Shown here piece after piece: positions 52,362-62,261 of a stretch of 64,000 nucleotides of DNA. Numbering within the stretch: the stretch's first letter is position 1; every line of letters begins with the position of its first letter. A model generated the notes under the pieces. It was not told the DNA's origin, searched no databases, and saw only the letters and a program-made list of their open reading frames with translations. The translations under genes and the position numbers were made by a program. The stretch comes from Coenobita brevimanus. Lineage: Eukaryota; Arthropoda; Malacostraca; Decapoda; Coenobitidae. The stretch is from assembly GCA_032717465.1 (NCBI GenBank), contig CM064653.1:40678407-40742406 (forward strand), given 5' to 3'.

Positions 52362-53319
52362 GGGCCAATTCACACTATACGGTTCGTCTTCGTAGGGTTA
52401 CGGTTCATTTGCTATGTCACTGTTCACACTATATGTCCATGATCCCGTCAGTCTGCGTGCAGCTGTGGCTCCGACAAGAAGTCTCGGAAATTAGTGTAAA
52501 GCAGCTTGCTGCAACTTTCATTTTTGCACAACTACTTAGATGACAATGCCACTGATGTTACAACCATGAATGTCACGAACAATGCAAGCTCTTTAGTAGG
52601 CATAACTAGACAGGGAGGAAATGCTCCACAAGGTGCATTCCTTGTACAAGAAATTTAAAAGATTCTTGAAGTCCCACTGGTTCTCTTCCATGGGCTAAAA
52701 AAAAAAAGAGTTGAGAGAGAACCTACCAATGGTTATGAACAGGATGTTGGGAGAACCTGTGAATGGTAATGGATAGGGTGTTAAGAGATACCCTATGAAT
52801 GGTAATGAATAGGATGAAGGATAAAATGCTATTTGTCACACTGTTTTAATAAAATAGTGAAATATTTAAATATCTTACCCAATTTTTCCAATCCCTCTCC
52901 TATTAATTTCGATATTTTTTCTTTCACATGGTTATCGTTGTATTTTCTGTTGCCCATGTCATATAGTTCCTCATAGCCTCTGACCAGTTCTAATAACTTC
53001 TCGTCATTCATGACTGCTTATACTACTGTTCACGGCCAAAAGCAGTGACAGGCTAAAGTTGTCCTCTGTTGTCTGTAAACACACCGTGATTGATACGTAT
53101 TGATGTTCACACTGATTGGTGGAGGTACGGAGTGTTTCCATACGTATATGTTTCGTTCGTTAGAGATTTCTTCCAAATGTAGGCGATCCGTACGAGTGAA
53201 AGCCGCACGAAAGATGAACAATGAACGGAAAATATAGTGTGAACAGCCCTATTGATTTCGATAAAATAATTAACATACGAAAGCCGTACAGAGACGAACC
53301 TTGTAGCGTGAATCGGCCC
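52362..53319. mobile_element. PIF/Harbinger-type element with TAA target duplication
   Basis: A 958-bp element. Ends: GGGCCAATTCACACTATACG (left) and GGGCCGATTCACGCTACAAG (right, inverted), continuing GGTTCGTC in both arms. The exact 3-bp duplication TAA (52359-52361 and 53320-53322) is of the TWA type characteristic of PIF/Harbinger. A second-tier pair, CTGTTCACACTATAT, lies just inside both ends. The interior retains a MADF-like fragment, expected for this superfamily's accessory DNA-binding protein; no DDE nuclease was seen. It sits inside a LINE-A copy. Confidence 0.85.
52829..53011 (-). pseudogene. MADF/Myb-like domain remnant of Harbinger accessory protein
   Basis: A 60-codon frame starts MNDEKLLELVRGYEELYDMG and continues NRKYNDNHVKEKISKLIGEG. 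This matches the MADF pattern: an acidic start, (L)IELVrxxxELYD, xxxxYxDxxxKexxxxxIxxxl. The usual Trp before the last helix is not seen. MADF/Myb-like proteins are the second ORF of PIF/Harbinger elements, where they help bring transposase to the ends. At ~45 recognisable residues the domain is about half length, and the rest of the protein is missing, so it is a remnant. Confidence 0.65.
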
Positions 53320-53876
53320 TAATGTGAGAGGTGGAGGGGGGGGGGGAAGGGAAACTGAGGGATTGAGTAGAGGATGTTGTAAATTGAAATGGGAAGGAGA
53401 GGGAAACTAACTAGGAGTGTATGTGAGTAAGGTGGATGTGGGGTAAGAGGGAGGGGGAGACTGAGGATGAGATGGAGGGATGAGTGGAGGTATATAGGAG
53501 AGGAGGGTGTAAGTTGAGGGTGGAGTATGAGAGTGAGGTGGAGGGATGGAATAGAGGTATGAGAGGGAGGTGTAAGTGGGGGGGGGGATGGAGAGAGAGA
53601 CTAAGTAGGGGTTTGTGTGAGTGAGGTGGAGGTAGGGAAAGTGGCAGGGGGAGACTGAGGATGAGATGGAGGGATGGAGTGGAGAGATATATGAGAGGGG
53701 GGGTGTAAGTTGGGGGAATGGAGAGTAGGAAACTTCATCAGGAGGGTGTATGTGAGTGAGGTGGAGGGAGAGGCAGGGGGTGTAATCAGGGGGGAGGGCA
53801 GGTAGATGGCAGTGGACAGGGAGGAGATATGTACCCTCACAGGATCAAGGTGTCTGGCAATAGGTAGATATAGCAT

Positions 53877-54213
53877 GTTCACACTTTCACATAGTTATAG
53901 TAATATGGCCATTATATTTTTACAGTTTTATTTGTTTGCTTGAGATTATAGTCTGAACTTTAGCTTGGCCAAAAATTTTAAATCTTTCTAGCCTGAATTA
54001 TGAGTTGTAACTTTCTTAAAACAGAATAGTAGGCACAGTGTGAAAAGGATTATGAGTAATAGCATTGCCTTTCTGTGCCTCGAGTTACTCTTATGTGACA
54101 CAGCTGGAAAAGACTGAAAAATTGGGCCAAGTTAGTGAAGAGTAAATATTGTTCAGTGGAATGTGATTTTGTTGATATTTAACCTGCATCACAACCAGTC
54201 CATGTTGGTATTT
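53877..54213. other. Unannotated stretch
   Basis: AT-rich. Words such as GCTTGGCCAAAAATTTTAAA recall the Rep-G/Sat-N neighbourhood but no full unit is present. Confidence 0.35.
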
Positions 54214-54217
54214 TTGA

Positions 54218-54425
54218 ACCTCTTCAGTACTGTTACATATTTTCTGTGTATTGTTGCTGTGTCCCAGATGATTTTATTCTTGCTGCTGCCAGACGATTTT
54301 ACTCAGCTTATGAAGGGGGTCTCATACTGAAGGGAGGCTATGTCCCCTCCAGTATGAGATCGCACCCCAAGCTGAATAAAATCGTGTGGCATCAGCAGGA
54401 ATAAAATGTCCTCATACTGAAGGGG
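54218..54425. mobile_element. Fold-back MITE 1 (TTAA-type ends)
   Basis: Outer ends: ACCTCTTCAGTACTG next to TTGA (left) and ACCCCTTCAGTATGAG next to TTAA (right, inverted, 54426-54429). TTAA plus CCC-type ends suggests piggyBac. Inner arms 54271-54309 and 54369-54407 (ATTTTATTCTTGCTGCTGCC and its complement) pair almost completely, as do 54321-54335 and 54345-54358. Related fragments occur near 3395, 22865, 43215, 44545 and 59840. Confidence 0.6.
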
Positions 54426-54429
54426 TTAA

Positions 54430-54696
54430 TTGGCTCATGTCTTTGGTATATTGTATGCCATGTTGATTAATGGTGCATTGCTTCCTGTTTAACATGCCTT
54501 AGCAAACACACGTTGCGTGGTGCACACAGTGTTTAGCAATGCATGTTAAGTAGCCCTTTTGATCACTCTGTTGTATGCCATGTGTTCTTGTATAGCTCTG
54601 CCTGGCATTAGCTGGGCAGAGCAATACAAGACATGGCAGCTACACAGTGATTTGAAGGGCACGGTCTTGGAAGCATCTTGGGGTAGGGCACAGAAC
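54430..54696. other. Spacer between fold-back elements
   Basis: Contains a weaker inverted pair: TTGTATGCCATGTGTTCTTG near 54570 and its approximate complement AATACAAGACATGGC near 54622, separated by GCTCTGCC...GGCAGAGC. Possibly another short fold-back. Confidence 0.4.
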
Positions 54697-54787
54697 CTAT
54701 CTCGATAAATCGGCCACGAAAATACGGACTGGCAACCCTCCCTTGGGGTTGCCAGTCCTTATTACTCTGGCCGATTTATCGAGATAG
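54697..54787. mobile_element. Fold-back MITE 2 (91-bp hairpin)
   Basis: Arms CTATCTCGATAAATCGGCCA and GGACTGGCAACC pair with their complement across a ~9-base loop (CTCCCTTGG). Only a few mismatches occur around 54715-54728. No target duplication was identified. The followed T-run at 54788-54806 is outside. Confidence 0.7.
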
Positions 54788-54953
54788 TTTTTTTTTTTTT
54801 TTTTTCACTTTCTTCACTTCAATGTATCTTAGTGGAAATAAAACCAATGTATTATTACAATGTCTTCATTATAACATATACCTTTTTTGTATATTATTTA
54901 TATATGTATAGTACTTATATATGTATAGTACTTACATAAGTACTATACATATA

Positions 54954-55089
54954 TATATATGTATAGTACTTTGAAAAATATCAGAAAGAGAATACCAAGA
55001 GACATGAATAGTACGGAGACATCACTTCGTACTATTCATGTCTATTGGTATTCTTTTTCTGATATTTTTCTAAGTACTATACATATATA
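54954..55089. mobile_element. Fold-back MITE 3 (62-bp arms)
   Basis: Arms 54954-55015 and 55028-55089 are complementary at about 59 of 62 positions (TATATATGTATAGTACTT, AGAATACCAA and ACATGAATAGTACG), around a 12-base loop. A second GTATAGTACTT / AAGTACTATAC palindrome lies just left (about 54925-54950). Such high arm identity suggests recent formation. Confidence 0.8.
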
Positions 55090-55189
55090 AGTAACTTATA
55101 ACATTCAAAAATTAGCACTTAGAAAAAATTATGAACTTAAAAGGACAATATACAAAGACATGTTTACTAAAGAAACCAAACAAATATAT

Positions 55190-55965
55190 AAAAACACAGG
55201 AAGGACAGCAGGACATAGCAGAGATGACAGGGCAAGAACAGCAGGACATTGCACAGATGACAGGGAAGGACACAGCAGGACATGGCACAGGTGATGGAAG
55301 GACTTAGCAAAGATGACAGGGCAGGGCAAAGCAGGAGATAGCACAGGTGATGGAAGGACTTAGCACAGATGACAGGGCAGGGCAAAGCAGGAGATAGCAC
55401 AGATGACAGGGCAGGGCAAAGCAGGAGATAGCACAGATGATGGAAGGGCACAACAGGGCATGACATAGCACAAATGACAAGGCAGGTCATAGCAAGGCAA
55501 GACAAGCAGGATACAGCAAGAGATGGAAGGGCAAGACAAGCAGGATACAGCAAGAGATGGAAGGGCAGGACACACACAGGAAAAAATAGCAGATACTATG
55601 GAAGGGCAGGACACCCTAGGCAAGAACAGCAGGACACAGGGTAAGAATAGCAAGGAGAGGAGGACAGGCCAAGGATGGCAGGGCACAGCAAGAGTGCAGA
55701 TGACAGTGCATGCGTGTAGGGCAGGACAGGGGTTGCAGGGCACAAAGCAGGACATAGCACAGATGATGGAAGGGCACAACAGGGCAGGTCATAGCATGGC
55801 AAGACAAGCAGGATACAGCAAGAGATGGAAGCACAGGACACACAAAGGAAAAAATAGCAGATATGGAAGGGCAGGACAGGCCAAGGATGGCAGGGCACAG
55901 CAAGAATGCAGATAACAGTGCATGGGTGTAGGGCAGGACAGGGGTGACAGGGCAGGGGAGGGAAT
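55190..55965 (+). repeat. Irregular GCAGGACATAGCACAGATGA tandem array
   Basis: Units of 40-90 bp built from AGCAGGACATAGCACAGATG, GACAGGGCAGGGCAAAGC, GATGGAAGGGCAGGACA and ATACAGCAAGAGATGGAAG in varying order, with higher-order duplication (55440-55560 resembles 55740-55860). The long Cys/Pro/Ser/Leu-rich minus-strand ORFs are artefacts of this array. Confidence 0.85.
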
Positions 55966-56245
55966 AGCAAGGGTGTAGGGGAGGGCAAGGCTGCATATTG
56001 CAAGGGTGTAGGGGAGGGCAAGGCTGCATATTGCAAGGGTGTAGGGGAGGGCAAGGCTGCATATTGCAAGGGTGTAGGGGAGGGCATGGCTGCATATTGC
56101 AAGGGTGTAGGGGAGGGCATGGCTGCATATTGCAAGGGTGTAGGGGAGGGCATGGCTGCATATTGCAAGGGTGTAGGGGAGGGCATGGCTGCATATTGCA
56201 AGGGTGTAGGGGAGGGCATGGCTGCATATTGCAAGGGTGCAGGGC
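55966..56245 (+). repeat. 33-bp minisatellite (CTGCATATTGCAAGGGTGTA)
   Basis: About eight units of GCATATTGCAAGGGTGTAGG plus GGAGGGCATGGCT with exact 33-bp period (first at 55993, next at 56026). Since 33 is a multiple of 3, 11-residue repeats appear in several frames on both strands, so no single frame is favoured. Confidence 0.95.
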
Positions 56246-56354
56246 AGGTAAGTGATGGCAGGACAGGGGTGGAAGGACAGGACATGGTTGACAGAACAGG
56301 GATGGAAGGACAGGACAAGGATGACAGGAATAGCAAGGGACACCTGGTAGGGCA

Positions 56355-56765
56355 TAGCAAGGGTGGGGGTGGGGGTGGTAGGGTGGGTAGCAGGGTGGTA
56401 AGGTTAGGAAGAGGAAGAAAGAGGGGAGGAAGAGGAAAGAAGAAAAGGGAGAGGAGAAGAGGAGGCCTAATACAATAAGAGGAAGAGAGGAAGCTTAATA
56501 CAAAAAGGGGAGGAGGAGGAAGGAAGAAAAGAATGAGGAGGAGGAGGAAGAAGGAAGAAAAGAGTGAGGAGAAGGAAGGAAGAAAAGAATGAGGAGGAGG
56601 AGGAAGGAAGAAAAGAATGAGGAGGAGGAGGAAAGAAGAAAAGGATGAGGAGGAGGAGGAGGAAGGAAGAAGAGGAAAAGAACAACAAGGAGGAGAAGAG
56701 GAAGCCTAATACAATACGGGAAGGAAGAGAAGAACAACGAGGAGGAGAAGAGGAAGCCTAATACA
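56355..56765 (+). repeat. Purine-rich GGA/GAA array
   Basis: Starts G-rich (GGGTGGGGGTGGGGGTGG), then AGGAGGAGGAAGGAAGAAAA units of ~30-40 bp, with AAGAGGAAGCCTAATACAAT recurring at about 56457, 56482, 56696 and 56748. Strand-asymmetric low complexity. Confidence 0.85.
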
Positions 56766-57424
56766 ATACTTAACTACATGAAGTACTAAAACACACAGAG
56801 AATAAACACTCAACTTTGTTTTCCTTTGTAATATTAATGCCAGCAAGGGGTATCATTAGTTTATGCTTCAAAAACTGCTTGTGGGTCAAATAATAATAAT
56901 AATAATAATAATTTACTGGCAAACCCCTATCAGTAATTCCTCATTTAAGATACTTTCACTAAGCACAGTCTCTCTCTTAATGTCACTCAAAAATACACTT
57001 TTCACAAACTTCTCAGTTAATCTCAAAGGTGTGCTGTGAAAGATCAATGTTAATTCATCTAAAAATATAATTTTTTTAAATTTAACACAAATAAATATTG
57101 CTAGTTAGTTCTGTCTTGCATATGATCCTTAAATGCTGGAGAAAAAGTCCCTCTTGCTGGGACCCGACCCTAACTTCTGCTATCGGCAATTTACGGGAAT
57201 ATATATCAATTATTAAATGAGGAATTACTTACTGCTGGCATTATACACAAACAAAACTCACAATTTACACATATTCTGTTTTTAACTGTGTGGAAAATGT
57301 GCCACTAGATCTCAGATGATGTGTTTATATATACAGTATTTCAAAGCTATGCATATATATACTGAGGTGTACATGATGGGCCTGTAGAAACAGTTCAGTA
57401 TTTTTATATCATTTGTATCGTACC
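56766..57424. other. Unannotated stretch with a diverged inverted pair
   Basis: AATGCCAGCA near 56837 and its complement TGCTGGCATT near 57235 enclose CAGTAATTCCTCATTTAA (~56931) and its complement (~57215). This could be a decayed ~410-bp TIR element. An (ATA)n tract lies at about 56892-56912. Confidence 0.35.
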
Positions 57425-57486
57425 ATTCATGAAGGCTCCAACATGCATTCATTGGCCACAGTCACCTAATGGTGGCTGTCTATGCT
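57425..57486 (-). mobile_element. LINE-B: 3' terminal fragment cut by the gap
   Basis: Minus strand: AGCATAGACAGCCACCATTA, GGTGACTGTGGCCAATG and GCATGTTGGAGCCTTCATGA. It runs into the assembly gap, so more LINE-B may be hidden there. Confidence 0.75.
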
Positions 57487-57586
57487 NNNNNNNNNNNNNN
57501 NNNNNNNNNNNNNNNNNNNNNNNNNNNNNNNNNNNNNNNNNNNNNNNNNNNNNNNNNNNNNNNNNNNNNNNNNNNNNNNNNNNNNN
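57487..57586. other. Assembly gap (100 N)
   Basis: Exactly 100 unresolved bases, the conventional placeholder for a gap of unknown size. Predicted ORFs spanning it are meaningless. Confidence 0.99.
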
Positions 57587-58215
57587 GAGTGCATGTTTAC
57601 CTATATAATCATCCACCTGTGTGCCATTTATCCTTCCAACATATGCAATGATGGACTCCTTCTCACTGTCCGACAGCCCCCATTACCCATGTCAAAACGG
57701 ATATATATCATGGCACACAATGGTGGGTTGTGTGTGCTGTAAAAGTATTGACCCAACCCCCCAGGCATCCCCAATCCCCCAAAACCCCACTAGTAGCAAA
57801 GGGACTTGGGGCTACACTACATGACAGTATTATGGCAACTAATTTGGCACAAAATTTTTAAAGCTTATTTTTACGAAGCAGACTTTTTGTTCATTTACTG
57901 CCGGCGTAAAACTTTAATCTCCTTGGTCTGACATGGTGCATATTTTTACATCCGTACTTAGCGTTCTTCCAGCATAAAACTTTAATAATATATACATTAC
58001 TCTGCTGCCTTATGTATTATGGTAGTTATTCCCACACCATACTTGTTACTAATCTTACTCAACCTTGTAGCATGCTTTTATAAGTACGTCCAATTTCCAT
58101 CTGACGTTAAGAATACAGTAATCGCTTTTCCTGCCACGCACGCTTTCATGGAACAATAAGGTTAACTGCATACAAAGGGGAATCGACAGGGTCGCGGTTT
58201 GTAAACAATGAGCAT
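57587..58215 (+). repeat. Segmental duplication, copy 1 (abuts the gap)
   Basis: 57587-57970 matches 58569-58950, beginning at the same GAGTGCATGTTTACCTATAT and sharing CATGTCAAAACGGATATATA and CCCACTAGTAGCAAAGGG. Identity is very high for the first 200 bp and lower afterwards. The match resumes near 58185 (AATCGACAGGGTCGCGG, GTAAACAATGAG) against 58973-59003, implying a ~200-bp difference between copies. Confidence 0.85.
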
Positions 58216-58568
58216 ACAACTAGACAGTCACGTGGTGGTGTAAGGAGTTACGGTGCTCCAGCTGGACGTGGCACTATACGGTATTACATCAGTCAGTAGC
58301 TAGTCCCAGCTCTCTTGCAAAACAGGGGAAACAAAACATTGGTGAATGACTGGGTGGCTGTGAATGTGAGGTCCAGCATCTGATAGATGTGAACAAAGTG
58401 TGCAACATCTGGCTTGCAATATCCACTTAAGAACGTATGCCCAATCCTTGAGGCATTGCCTAGGCCATAAAAAATAAACAAAAAAACTGGCCATCAAACA
58501 CAACCCCCTCATAGAGCATTCCGCCCCCTTACTGTACGGCCACAACGTGGTTATTGCAAGCAAGGCCT
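58216..58568. other. Unannotated stretch between duplicate copies
   Basis: Minus-strand ORFs (58293-58563) carry no recognised motif and overlap in two frames. Coding status cannot be supported. Confidence 0.35.
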
Positions 58569-59003
58569 GAGTGCATGTTTACCTATATAATCATCCACCT
58601 GTGTGCCACTTATCCTTCCAACATATGCAATGATGGACTCCTCACTGTCCGACAGCCCCCATTACCCATGTCAAAACGGATATATATCATGGCACACAAT
58701 GGTGGGTTGTGTGTGCTGTAAAAGTATTGACCCAACCCCCCAGACATCCCCAATCCCCCAAAACCCCACTAGTAGCAAAGGGAATTGGGGCCACGCTACA
58801 CGACAGTATTATGGCAACTAATTCGGCGCACAATTTTTAAAATTTATCTTTACGATGCAAACTTTTTTGTTCATTTACTGCCGGCGCAAAACTTTGATCT
58901 CCTCAGTCTGACTTGGCGCTATTTTTTTTTTAAAGCATACCGGTACTTAGCGTTCCAACTTCCACACAGGAGAATCGACGGGCCGAGGTTCGTAAACAAT
59001 GAG
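58569..59003 (+). repeat. Segmental duplication, copy 2
   Basis: Counterpart of 57587-58215, lacking the segment equivalent to about 57980-58170. Small indels (CTCCTCACTG versus CTCCTTCTCACTG) distinguish it from copy 1. Confidence 0.85.
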
Positions 59004-59395
59004 TAACGCCAGAACTGCAGGGTCGGTCGGTGTGGGTGATTTAAACGGACAACATAGCGACAATATACACAAGCATCAAACAACTGGCCAAACCACAGGC
59101 TATAAAAAAATCTGTCCACTGTACATCAATTACAATACAAACATCAACATAATAATCAAGCAATAATCAGATGCATAATTCACTTGGATGTCTTCTAGGT
59201 GGCTCAGGAGGCTTGCTAAGAAATCACGTTAGGAAATCACCCCAGCCACAAAGAAGACAAGCCACTTTGACTGAACTAACACCAGACACTGTTCAACTGA
59301 GAGAAACACTACTAGCAGTCAAAGGCATCAAAAATAACATGTACTTTATCTATCAGCTTGAAATATTGCTGAGCTGAGGCAACACCTTAGCAAGG
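59004..59395. other. Unannotated stretch
   Basis: No repeat or motif recognised. The plus-strand ORF 59171-59377 has no family resemblance. Confidence 0.35.
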
Positions 59396-59620
59396 AGACG
59401 TGCTAATCATGAAGTGCAGGGGAAAGGTTTCAAAACTATCTGCTACTGGTAAACCTGGGGAATTTACTTACTGTACTCTTGTTACTCTACTCAGGCATAA
59501 AATCAGCATCTTAGCAATAGTTTATCAAGCAGAATGCTAGTCATGAAGAAGTGCAGTGGGATGGATGTAGACATGTAGTACTGTGTTATTCTACCACAGA
59601 GATATATGAAAAAAGCAGGT
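59396..59620 (+). repeat. Two Rep-G copies
   Basis: GTGCTAATCATGAAGTGCAG with GGGAAAGG (59400), and AATGCTAGTCATGAAGAAG with GGGATGGATGTAGA and TTCTACCACAGAGATATATG (59529). Confidence 0.6.
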
Positions 59621-59696
59621 GAATGGACAAATCCCAGGCCACGTTATGGTGCAAGAAGTATGATAATTGAGCACAGACGAATATAAATAAGTTAAA

Positions 59697-59790
59697 AATC
59701 CATCCAATCAGCCATCATCCAATCCCACGTCGCCCCACAGAGGAGCGTAGGAACCCGGGGCTAGGCAAGTTCGTCCTGACATTTAAGATG
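59697..59790 (+). repeat. Rep-S partial copy
   Basis: CATCATCCAATCCCACGTCG, CCCCACAGAGGAGCGTAGG, CCCGGGGCTAGGCAAG and GACATTTAAGATGA. Confidence 0.65.
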
Positions 59791-60034
59791 AAAATAAGTT
59801 AAAAATAAAGCTCATTATTATCCTTAGACCCCCAATGCATCACTCTCAGTTGAATAAAACCATCTGGTGTTAGTTGGAATAAAGACAGTTGCTCTCCCAC
59901 TTACGAACAAGAGCTAAGAAGAATTGCTATTGAGATTAAACACTTATCGGCTTGAGATTTCATTCGGCTGTGTGGTTGCCAGCCTGATAGTGCCAGGGAT
60001 TGACTCCTGGCACTGCATCATCCTAGCTTATCAT

Positions 60035-60395
60035 CAATCATCGTCATCGTTGATTGGCCAGTAAAATCAGCACCTAGACTAAGTTAACTGGCCTTCTATA
60101 TCCTAGTGGTGGAATGATCTAGTTATGGAGCCTAGCACTAACTATCATCAATCATCGTCGTCGTCATCAATAGGCAAGTAAAATCAGTACCTAGACTAAG
60201 TTAACTGGTCTTGTATACCCTAGTGGTGGAATGATCTAGTTATGCAGCCCAGCACAAACTATTCTATCATCAATCATCGTCGTCGTCATCAATAGGCAAG
60301 TAAAATCAGCACCTAGACTAAGTTAACTGGTCTTGTATACCCTAGTGGTGGAATGACCTAGTTATGCAGCCCAGCACTGCCAATGGTCATAATTA
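60035..60395 (+). repeat. ~117-122 bp tandem repeat, three units
   Basis: AAGTTAACTGG recurs at about 60081, 60198 and 60320. Units share ATCATCAATCATCGTCGTCG, AGTAAAATCAGCACCTAGAC and CCTAGTGGTGGAATGA. Upstream (59970-60040) GTGTGGTTGCCAGCC and GGGATTGACTCCTGGC faintly resemble Pol III boxes but are unsupported. Confidence 0.85.
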
Positions 60396-60529
60396 AAATC
60401 ATCATTAGGCATTATCATCATCATTTCTGACTCCTCTTCCCACCCAACGATGGGGTCAGTTCTCTATTAAAATATCGTAAGTAGGGGAGCAACTGTTATA
60501 CTCTGTCCATCTCAACTTGGCTTAAAAAT

Positions 60530-60615
60530 GATCTGGAAAGGATGCAGAGCCACAGTATTGCTAGCCTTGTCTTACTCTGCTTCTGGCTGATGAAATTAGG
60601 CTGCCAAAGACAAAA
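60530..60615 (+). repeat. Rep-G diverged copy
   Basis: CTTGGCTTAAAAATGA, GGAAAGGATGCAGAGCCACA, GTATTGCTAGCCTTGTC and GATGAAATTAGGCTGCC follow the Rep-G order but the TGCTAGTCA start is lost. Confidence 0.4.
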
Positions 60616-60799
60616 CTCTCCGCCAAATCAAGGTGGACCAACCAAAAATTTTCTAACTCACATTTCAGACGGGTGGTTGTAGCTGTAGTTGTAGTAGAAG
60701 GAACTGAGATGCAGAAAGGTTTTCAGGATCAACGGCGCTGGGAACCTCTATATCTATCAGAGGTATTTCCCGAGTTTTGGGGCCACTGAGTATTTTTCA

Positions 60800-60962
60800 A
60801 CATTCACCACACAATCTTGTATCGCCCTATGAGCAGCGAAGGAGCCCAGGGCTGGGCAAGTTGGTCCCGACATTCAAGATGAGAGTGACAAGCCACACTC
60901 ATCCCTGAGTGGCATTACGTTAACGATAAACCCCAACCACCCTTGGGTATAGACATTGCATG
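60800..60962 (+). repeat. Rep-S copy
   Basis: TATCGCCCTATGAGCAGCG, AGGAGCCCAGGGCTGGGCAA, GATGAGAGTGACAAGCC, CTGAGTGGCATTACGT, AAACCCCAACCACCC and GGGTATAGAC. Confidence 0.65.
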
Positions 60963-60984
60963 ATGAGAAAAATTGAGCCAGCAC

Positions 60985-61235
60985 CGCCAGCTCCAGCAGG
61001 CAGCACCACCAGGATCAACTCCAGCAGGCAGCACTAACAGGATCAACGCCAGCACGACAGCACCACCAGCACGGCAGCACCACCAGGATCAACGCCAGCA
61101 CAGCAGCACCACCAGGATCAACGCCAGCACGGCAGCACCACCAGGATCAACGCCAGCACAGCAGCGCCACCAGGATCAACGCCAGCACGGCAGCGCCACC
61201 AGGATCAACGCCAGCACGGCAGCACCAACTCAGCA
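60985..61235 (+). repeat. 29-bp minisatellite (CACCAGGATCAACGCCAGCA)
   Basis: About eight units of ACCACCAGGATCAACGCCAG plus CACGGCAGC. Because 29 is not a multiple of 3, the apparent ORF (60973-61260) cycles through HQDQRQ, TRINAST and PPGSTPAQ peptides, showing that no reading frame is conserved. Confidence 0.9.
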
Positions 61236-62195
61236 ATCGCAGGAACAGCAGCCTGAGTAACACAGATGGACCCTGAAAATAAGGCAAGGTTTTAGGAGAT
61301 AATCTCAAGTGTGTTCAAACTTAATCCTTTTGTCTGTGGAGGAGTTCAATATGGATCTTAAATAACCCCTAGTGTATTGGTGCTGGATGGGGGGGGGGAG
61401 GGCTGCCTGACTACATTTACACTTCTCAATGCCACAACTATCCCGCAAGAGGAGAATGATGGACTACAGAAGGGTAACTCAGCCTGCAGTCTACTGGGAT
61501 AATGTTCTGCTGTGAATGGGGTTGAACTACTACTAGTACCGTACACAAGACCTAAGATGAACAAATCCATTTTACAACATCTGTCTAGCTCAATTCCTTG
61601 GTTATAGTCCCTCAAGTACATCCTTATTCCCAGCAGAACAAGAAATTCCGACAGCTCTGCATTATTTACCGAACTCTTCATGACTGGCTTTATTCCTGTG
61701 TTAATCTTTTGTTACAACTCAGCACTGAATAAGGACAGATGGCAGTTTAAACAGATAGATAGTGGGAAACTGGGTAGTAGATAGATTCCTTCACAATGAT
61801 GGCCGTCTCCTAATATAAATGAAAGAGTCTGGTGATAGCAAGTATATTATGACAAGAGCAGAAGGCCCCATACTACAGGTCCCTTTGGCAAAATTTAAAA
61901 AAGTCACAATAGGACGCTTACCTGAGAGTGGAGGCAGATGGTTGGTATTACCGTGACTGGGCAGCTGGTTGGTATTAATTTGGCAGCTGGTTGTGGTTTT
62001 CTTCTCCCCTTTCTCCGTCTCTGTTGGGAGTTTCCACAGCTGGGTCAATTAACACTCCTGAAAAAATAGTATACATTAGTCCTTTCCGTCCAAACCTTGA
62101 TTAACAAAAGTATCTGGTTAGCAGCAAGAACAATATAACCTGGGAACAGTAAGGTTTAATTACATGGCAGTAAGAATTTGTGAATTCTGTAGTAA
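61236..62195. other. Unannotated stretch
   Basis: 61435-61525 is a minus-strand copy of the dispersed repeat with CTGTAGTCCATCATTCTCC. Minus-strand ORFs 61358-61681 and 61791-62048 show no domain I can support; a possible gene fragment cannot be excluded. Confidence 0.35.
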
Positions 62196-62252
62196 TAATA
62201 ATAATAATAAATAATAATAATAATAGTAATAACAACAATAATAATAATAATC
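62196..62252 (+). repeat. (AAT)n microsatellite
   Basis: AATAATAATAAT repeats with a few interruptions, at the 3' tail of the LINE-B copy, in the minus-strand sense (ATT)n. Confidence 0.9.
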
Positions 62253-62261
62253 GTTTCATTT

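Larger units (their letters stand above)
52235..53876 (+). mobile_element. LINE-A 3' region, expanded and split by a Harbinger-type element
   Basis: Left part 52235-52361 has GACTGAGGGATGGAGTGGAG, TGTATGTGAGTGAGGTAGG and GATGTGATGGAGGG. After the insertion (52362-53319), similar GGATGGAGTGGAG and GTGTATGTGAGTGAGGTGG units repeat several times (53320-53800), ending with AGTGGACAGGGAGG, TACCCTCACAGGAT and GTGTCTGGCAATAGGTAGAT. The G-rich C-terminal coding segment has expanded irregularly, as in 40141-40555. Confidence 0.75.

Noticed and set aside
54697..55089. microRNA precursor hairpins
   Set aside because: Arms are too long and too nearly perfect, and resemble fold-back transposons; nothing in the sequence supports processing.
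55129..56478. Large overlapping ORFs of 130-254 codons on both strands
   Set aside because: They cover tandem arrays (including an exact 33-bp period) and are open in several frames at once, without any domain.
58293..58563. Minus-strand ORFs of 62 and 87 codons between the duplicated segments
   Set aside because: Two overlapping frames, no motif and no codon bias; coding status cannot be supported.
60973..61260. Gln/Ala/Pro-rich ORF that could pass for a low-complexity protein
   Set aside because: The 29-bp unit shifts frame at each repeat, so the peptide cycles through three unrelated motifs.
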